A stretch of 64,000 nucleotides of DNA, taken from contig JABBOT010000014.1 of NCBI GenBank assembly GCA_016165875.1, forward strand, positions 4,516,093-4,580,092, written 5' to 3'. Each line of letters starts with the position of its first letter. Position 1 is the stretch's first letter. The DNA comes from Acanthopleura granulata (lineage: Eukaryota; Mollusca; Polyplacophora; Chitonida; Chitonidae). Positions 61,501 to 64,000 of the stretch are shown piece by piece. Made by a program: the position numbers and the translations under genes. Below the pieces are notes generated by a model. It did not search any database. It was given only the letters and a program-made list of their open reading frames with translations, and was not told where the DNA came from.

Positions 61501-64000
61501 TAACCTTCCATCCCTTTATGACAGCCCAACATACAAGCTTAACAAGAAAAAAGCTTAACCTTCCATCCCTTTATGACAGCCCAACATACAAGCTTAACAA
61601 GAAAAAAGCTTAACCTTCCATCCCTTTATGAGAGCCCAACATACAGGAGCTAAAAAAAGCTTAACCTTCCATCCCCTTATGAGAGCCCAACAAAGAAGAG
61701 CTAAAAAAAAAGCTTAACCTTCCATCCCGTTATGAGAGCCCAATATACAGGAGCTAAAACAAAGAACTTAACCTTCCATCTGAGTATGTACACTTACACA
61801 CCTTACCTTAGGTTAGAGAGATAAAAAAAAGGCTTAACCCTAAATCCAAGTATCAGAGCCCATTACACAGGAGCAAAAAAAAGTCTTAACCAGACCCCGA
61901 CACCGCCACTTCCCCCCTCTTGCAATACCTCGCCTTACTTCATACAGGCGAGCTAAAAAGAAATGAATACAAACAAACAAAGCGAACAGTAATGATATCA
62001 TGATAGCCAATTACAGGTAGTGATTTAAACACACACATAAAAAGCCAATTCTCAAAGCCAAACACTGGAGAAATTTGCACAGGTTTTGAACAAATCTATA
62101 CATTTAAATATTGTACTAAGATGGAATACTTACCTTTGGGCTCATAACAGCAGAAAACTTCCAGCTCTGTTTCATAATTCTCTACTGGAGTCTGACCAGC
62201 CTCTTCCTGTTTGGGTTCCAAAAGAGTGACACGCAAGTCAGAAGCTGTGAAGTCCTTTGGCAGTGGGATTTCACCGTTTTCTGGGACTTCATAGGCATCT
62301 GTTCCTGATGGGTTGGTGAATTCTTCAGTTGGGTTGTCTCTCTTCTCAATGGTTACACGACCAACATTTCCCGTCACAACAACTCTCCCAACAACAACAG
62401 GTTCTTCATCGTTGGGAGTGAGATCCAGTTGGATGTAAGGAGGATTAGCTGTGTCCACAGGGATTATGGCCGACCTTCCACCAGGACGGATATCTTCAGG
62501 AGAGCTTGAGGGGTCAAGCTGAGACACCTGGATAGCCTCATCTGGTAAACGCTGTGGGTCTTTCATTCCATCCTCCAGGGTACAGTACTCAGGGGTCGTC
62601 CCCACAGATGTGGGCTGTGTGGCCTCTTCAGTAACAACTAGAGGTATAGAAAAAGTTAAATAAATAAAATTCAAGTTTGTGGTCCATGTCAGCATTCAGA
62701 GTAAGAGAAGTAAAATCTGGCAAGGTACAAAATTCAAATTTAAAGCACTCTTTCAGCACAGTTTATACTAATTCCAACTTTTACAATGTGCAGTTACCCT
62801 ATCCAGAATTTTTTCTAATATATGCATGACTGATGGCCATTCCTTTGGTCTTGGCTGAACACTCTTCAAGCTTTCTTATTTCTTTTTGTTTATATACTCA
62901 GTGTAATCTCTTGTACACCAAGAAGGTGCTAACACACCCGTTTCCGTTGTGGTAGGTACTGTAGGAGATGTGCCTGTAGGAGCTGTGGTGGTTGGCAACG
63001 TTGTTGGTCCCCCAGTCTGTATAGGTGTTGGTCCCTCTGTCTGTGCAGGTGTTGGTCCCTCTGTCTTTATAGGTGTTGGTCCCTCTGTCTGTATTGGTGT
63101 TGGTCCCTCTGTCTGTGTAGGTGTTGGTCCCTCTGTCTTCATAGGTGTTGGTCCCTCAGTCTGTATTGGTGTTGGTCCCTCTGTCTGTGTAGGTGTTGTT
63201 TCAGGTGTTGTATGAGCAGTGGTGGTTGGCACAGGTGTTGGTACAGGTGTTACTACGGTTGGCCCAGTTCTCCCTTCTGGTGTTTGTGCAGCTGTTGTAG
63301 GAGGTAGACAGTCAAATTGGTTAAAACATTTGCCAAAATGGAACCAAAATCTTATCATTTATGAAGGTCGTCATGAGAAAGCTTGAAACCAAATCTGATT
63401 ACCTTTGGTGTGGTTCAGGTAATACCTTGCAGATTACCAATAGCCAGTCAAAACTGGTCATTTATGGACTAATTAGCGGGTTCCAATATCTAAATGGTTA
63501 AGTTTCTTATATGAAGGTTTGAAAGCAAATCTGAATTAATCCTTACTTTTAGGCTCATAACAGCAGAATACTTCCAGCTCCACTTCATAATTCTCTACTG
63601 GTGTCTGACCAGCCTCTTCCTGTTTGGGTTCCAAAAGAGTGACACGCAAGTCAGAGGCTGTGAAGTCCTTTGGCAGTGGGATTTCACCGTTTTCTGGGAC
63701 TTCATAGTATTCTCTTCCAGACGGGTTGGAGAATTCTTCAGTTGGGTTGTCTCTCTTCTCAATGGTTACACGACCAACATTTCCCGTCACAACAACTCTC
63801 CCAACAACAACAGGTTCTTCATCGTTGGGAGTGAGATCCAGTTGGATGTAAGGAGGATTAGCTGTGTCCACAGGGATTATGGCTGACCTTCCACCAGGAC
63901 GGATATCTTCAGGAGAGCTTGAGGGGTCAAGCTGAGACACCTGGATAGACTCATCTGGTAAACGCTGTGGGTCCTTCATTCCATCCTCCAGGGTACAGTA
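45493..64000 (-). CDS. Mucin-like secreted protein with F5/8C-like domains, giant PTS exon and C-terminal cystine knot (5' end outside window)
   Basis: Exons seen, 5' to 3': >64000-63547, 63291-62938, 62637-62134, 57927-57739, 56991-56968, 56467-56217, 55399-55285, 54101-54009, 53178-53113, 52889-52443, 52152-47911, 47443-47381, 46801-46733, 46576-46376 and 45617-45493. They sum to 7,197 nt (2,398 residues plus TAG) and keep one frame. All introns are phase 1 except one phase-0 intron inside an F5/8C domain. Domain order: F5/8C-like, PTS linker, F5/8C-like, PTS, F5/8C, PTS, F5/8C-like, giant PTS repeat, two short linkers, cystine knot. This is the layout of gel-forming mucins and hemocytin-like proteins: extracellular, heavily O-glycosylated, disulfide-dimerised through the knot. 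Signal peptide and any VWD domains would lie upstream of the window. Exons in the 4.2-kb intron 57928-62133 cannot be excluded, and the grouping into one gene is inferred from phase and theme. Confidence 0.82.
46733..47443 (-). CDS. Two short Thr/Ser linker exons of the mucin-like gene
   Basis: 47381-47443 (EVSITPELRNVTEVISTTSV) and 46733-46801 (ESTATTTSQGISTTPESQDV) encode 21 and 23 residues and are phase 1 at both ends. Both have clean acceptors (TTTCCAG, TTTTTTCAG) and donors. NVTE offers an N-glycosylation site. Confidence 0.75.
47545..47740. repeat. 35-bp tandem repeat in the intron beside the giant exon
   Basis: Units starting at 47547, 47582, 47617 and 47652 read CAGATTTCCATTTCTTGTCA, CATTTCTATTTCTAT with growing divergence to the right. 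Confidence 0.85.
47911..52152 (-). CDS. Giant 4,242-nt Pro/Thr/Ser repeat exon of the mucin-like gene
   Basis: Single exon of 1,414 codons, phase 1 at both ends; acceptor CACTGTCAACAG, donor GTGGGT at 47910-47905. About a hundred copies of a 12-residue theme, PPTETPSVPT plus TL, TR or SL, are broken by longer spacers such as TVSTQPPPPTTETPSVPT. Nearly every residue is P, T, S, V, E, L or R, with no Cys, as in mucin domains for dense O-glycosylation. The 36-nt unit and higher-order blocks (for example 48900-49450) are near-identical, showing ongoing unequal exchange. The edges of the exon are less regular (TTLPPGVTSRTPSVSTTLP; GLYSTPEEQTTVGRTPNLSP). Confidence 0.88.
52443..52889 (-). CDS. F5/8C-like domain D with poly-Gln insert (mucin exon)
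   Basis: 149 codons. Starts ETCSEVLSN, with IRPDGAGWQVLAPSP, a strand-rich middle (VMVSLPSDVTVHSLKVTGNV, VRVEITPRDSRQLP), and closes VKMEINGCYE, like the GC motif ending F5/8 type C (discoidin) domains. A CAG/CAA run gives seven Gln just before the last strand. Diverged from domains A and B but with the same Cys-to-Cys frame. Confidence 0.7.
53113..54101 (-). CDS. Two Thr-rich linker exons of the mucin-like gene
   Basis: 54009-54101 (GLEPPQTTVTTTTVTHVPTL, 31 residues) and 53113-53178 (AKTATTAPVGVRTTTVTQLT, 22 residues), both phase 1-1 with good splice sites. A truncated SINE lies in the intron between them. Confidence 0.75.
53300..53434 (+). mobile_element. 5'-truncated SINE in a mucin intron
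   Basis: GTCTGCCAGCAACGAGCGAA, then TACCATAATGCTGGCCGCGA, GTGAGTACGGCGTAAAACAC and AAATAAATAAATAA. Confidence 0.88.
55125..55275 (-). mobile_element. SINE fragment, minus strand
   Basis: TTTGTGGTTTACTCTGTACT through GGGTAGAGCCCGGGGGAAAA to CAGAGAATGAGCTGAGA on the plus strand. It ends about 10 bp from the donor-side edge of the F5/8C exon at 55285. Confidence 0.7.
55285..56467 (-). CDS. F5/8 type C domain C, two exons with a phase-0 intron
   Basis: Exons 56217-56467 and 55285-55399 encode 122 residues. Recognisable features are ESVCNDALLNDNSVASP, PFIEIDLQQTHILSAIEAQG, an EEFESYLDS loop, and the C-terminal RFDLTAVAARQVRIIPDGPI, SIQLRGCAG, which is the best match in this gene to the F5/8C ending (AR-x-vRI-P, then LR-x-GC). 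This identifies the related A, B and D domains. These domains usually bind carbohydrate or lipid. Confidence 0.82.
55955..56130 (-). mobile_element. SINE fragment, minus strand
   Basis: CACTTATACATTAGGGCCAG-like start (TTTTACTTATACATTAGGGC), GCAGGAAACCGGGATGAGTC, then GAACTCACAGCGACTGCAAG. Internal deletion present. It lies in the intron between the two F5/8C exons. Confidence 0.65.
56968..56991 (-). CDS. 24-nt microexon of the mucin-like gene
   Basis: Acceptor CTCGTTACAG and donor GTGGGA frame exactly 24 nt, phase 1 at both ends, adding eight residues (GVSVGAIT with flanking G). It could be included or skipped without changing frame. Called from splice signals and phase only. Confidence 0.5.
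57739..57927 (-). CDS. Thr-rich linker exon with 42-bp repeats
   Basis: 63 codons, phase 1-1. About three units of 14 residues, GQTTQGSLTTSPPI with variants (GQTTRGPVTTSPST). Preceded by EHTTTKAPVVTTQASLTT. Mucin-type O-glycosylation target. Confidence 0.8.
58385..58570. repeat. 64-bp tandem repeat, three copies
   Basis: Units beginning near 58391, 58455 and 58519 contain GTTACGTGTTTTCACAAGCG and AATCAAGTACAAGTCACAAC. In a mucin intron; no function visible. Confidence 0.9.
59304..59550 (+). mobile_element. tRNA-derived SINE in a mucin intron
   Basis: GGGGACTCCCTGGCTCCGTT head with a short internal deletion, GTGAGTTCAAGTTC box B, and GCCGTCGTATAAGTGAAATA followed by AAATACCAAATAAATAAATA. Confidence 0.9.
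59730..60010. repeat. Imperfect ~140-bp direct duplication
   Basis: TGGTGGTAGGAGACGTCATT, TTGGGGAGTTCA and TGGTCTTTGATATGCAAATT at 59720-59790 recur in diverged form at 59860-59930 (TGGTAGTAAAAAAAACTTCA, TTGTCTTTGATACGCAAACT). Old duplication in a mucin intron. Confidence 0.4.
60872..61760. repeat. 55-bp intronic minisatellite, about 16 copies
   Basis: Unit: AACCTTCCATCCCTTTATGA, CAGCCCAACATACAAGCTTA, ACAAGAAAAAAGC. Spacing is 55 bp at 60881, 60936, 60991 and 61046. Copies are very similar in the middle and diverge on the right (61620-61760), where the unit shortens. It lies in the 4.2-kb mucin intron. Confidence 0.95.
62134..62637 (-). CDS. F5/8C-like domain B (mucin exon)
   Basis: 168 codons, phase 1-1. 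Linker VVTEEATQPTSVGTTP, then YCTLEDGMKDPQRLPDEAIQ, DIRPGGRSAIIPVDT, PYIQLDLTPNDEEP, VTGNVGRVTIEKRDNP, LPKDFTASDLRVTLLEP and closing LEVFCCYEPK. About 96% identical in nucleotides to domain A over 430 bp. Confidence 0.78.
62938..63291 (-). CDS. PTS linker exon with 24-bp repeats
   Basis: 118 codons, phase 1-1. Contains about eight copies of the octapeptide TEGPTPIQ (variants with MK, TQ, IK, AQ) flanked by TPVPTPVPTTTAHTTPETTP and TLPTTTAPTGTSPTVPTTTE. Acceptor CCTCCTACAACAG, donor GTGTGT. Confidence 0.82.
63547..64000 (-). CDS. F5/8C-like domain A (mucin exon, cut by window edge)
   Basis: 151 codons visible, starting at the edge with YCTLEDGMKDPQRLPDESIQ and ending LEVFCCYEPK with donor GTAAGG. 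The upstream part of the exon, including its acceptor, is outside the window. Confidence 0.78.

Noticed and set aside
60872..61760. Regularly spaced repeats suggestive of a CRISPR array
   Set aside because: Units are contiguous 55-bp tandem copies without unique spacers, in a eukaryotic intron.

Overview
This is invertebrate nuclear DNA. Protein genes are cut into short exons with canonical GT-AG introns. About twenty copies of one tRNA-headed SINE with AAATAAATAAAT tails are scattered on both strands, together with many minisatellites. The gene set (secernin, mitochondrial citrate synthase, a mucin with F5/8C-type and cystine-knot domains) and the SINE type fit a lophotrochozoan, most likely a mollusc; the organism is inferred, not read directly.

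Layout. (1) 0.04-5.8 kb, minus strand: a complete five-exon secernin (peptidase family C69), 416 codons, closing in frame at every splice. A 64-bp minisatellite interrupted by a SINE lies just upstream of its start codon. (2) 7-14.6 kb: no gene recognised; SINEs, satellites and a 400-bp polypurine stretch. (3) 14.7-24.4 kb, plus strand: complete nine-exon mitochondrial citrate synthase, 470 codons. A MITE-like element lies downstream, and its 3' terminal inverted repeat has expanded into a 31-bp minisatellite. (4) 31.8-35.6 kb, minus strand: a four-exon gene I do not recognise (490 codons). Behind its stop lies over 1 kb of decayed coding-like DNA repeating a 'NGSKLP' motif. (5) 37.6-44.2 kb: a decayed, internally deleted Polinton/Maverick (adintovirus-like) element with recognisable terminal inverted repeats. 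It holds remnants of DNA polymerase B, an SF1 helicase, an HNH-like domain, an integrase, a capsid-like protein and small conserved ORFs. (6) 45.5-64.0 kb, minus strand: the 3' part of a very large secreted mucin-like gene. At least 15 exons are seen, almost all bounded by phase-1 introns. In order they encode repeated F5/8C-like domains, Pro/Thr/Ser linkers, a 4,242-nt exon of about a hundred TETPSVPT-type repeats, and a C-terminal cystine knot. Its 5' end is outside the window.

The cellular genes show no operon-like or functional linkage. Splice positions were derived by eye from GT/AG sites and reading-frame continuity. In secernin, citrate synthase, the unknown gene and the mucin, the summed exon lengths keep one frame to the stop codon, which is strong internal support.
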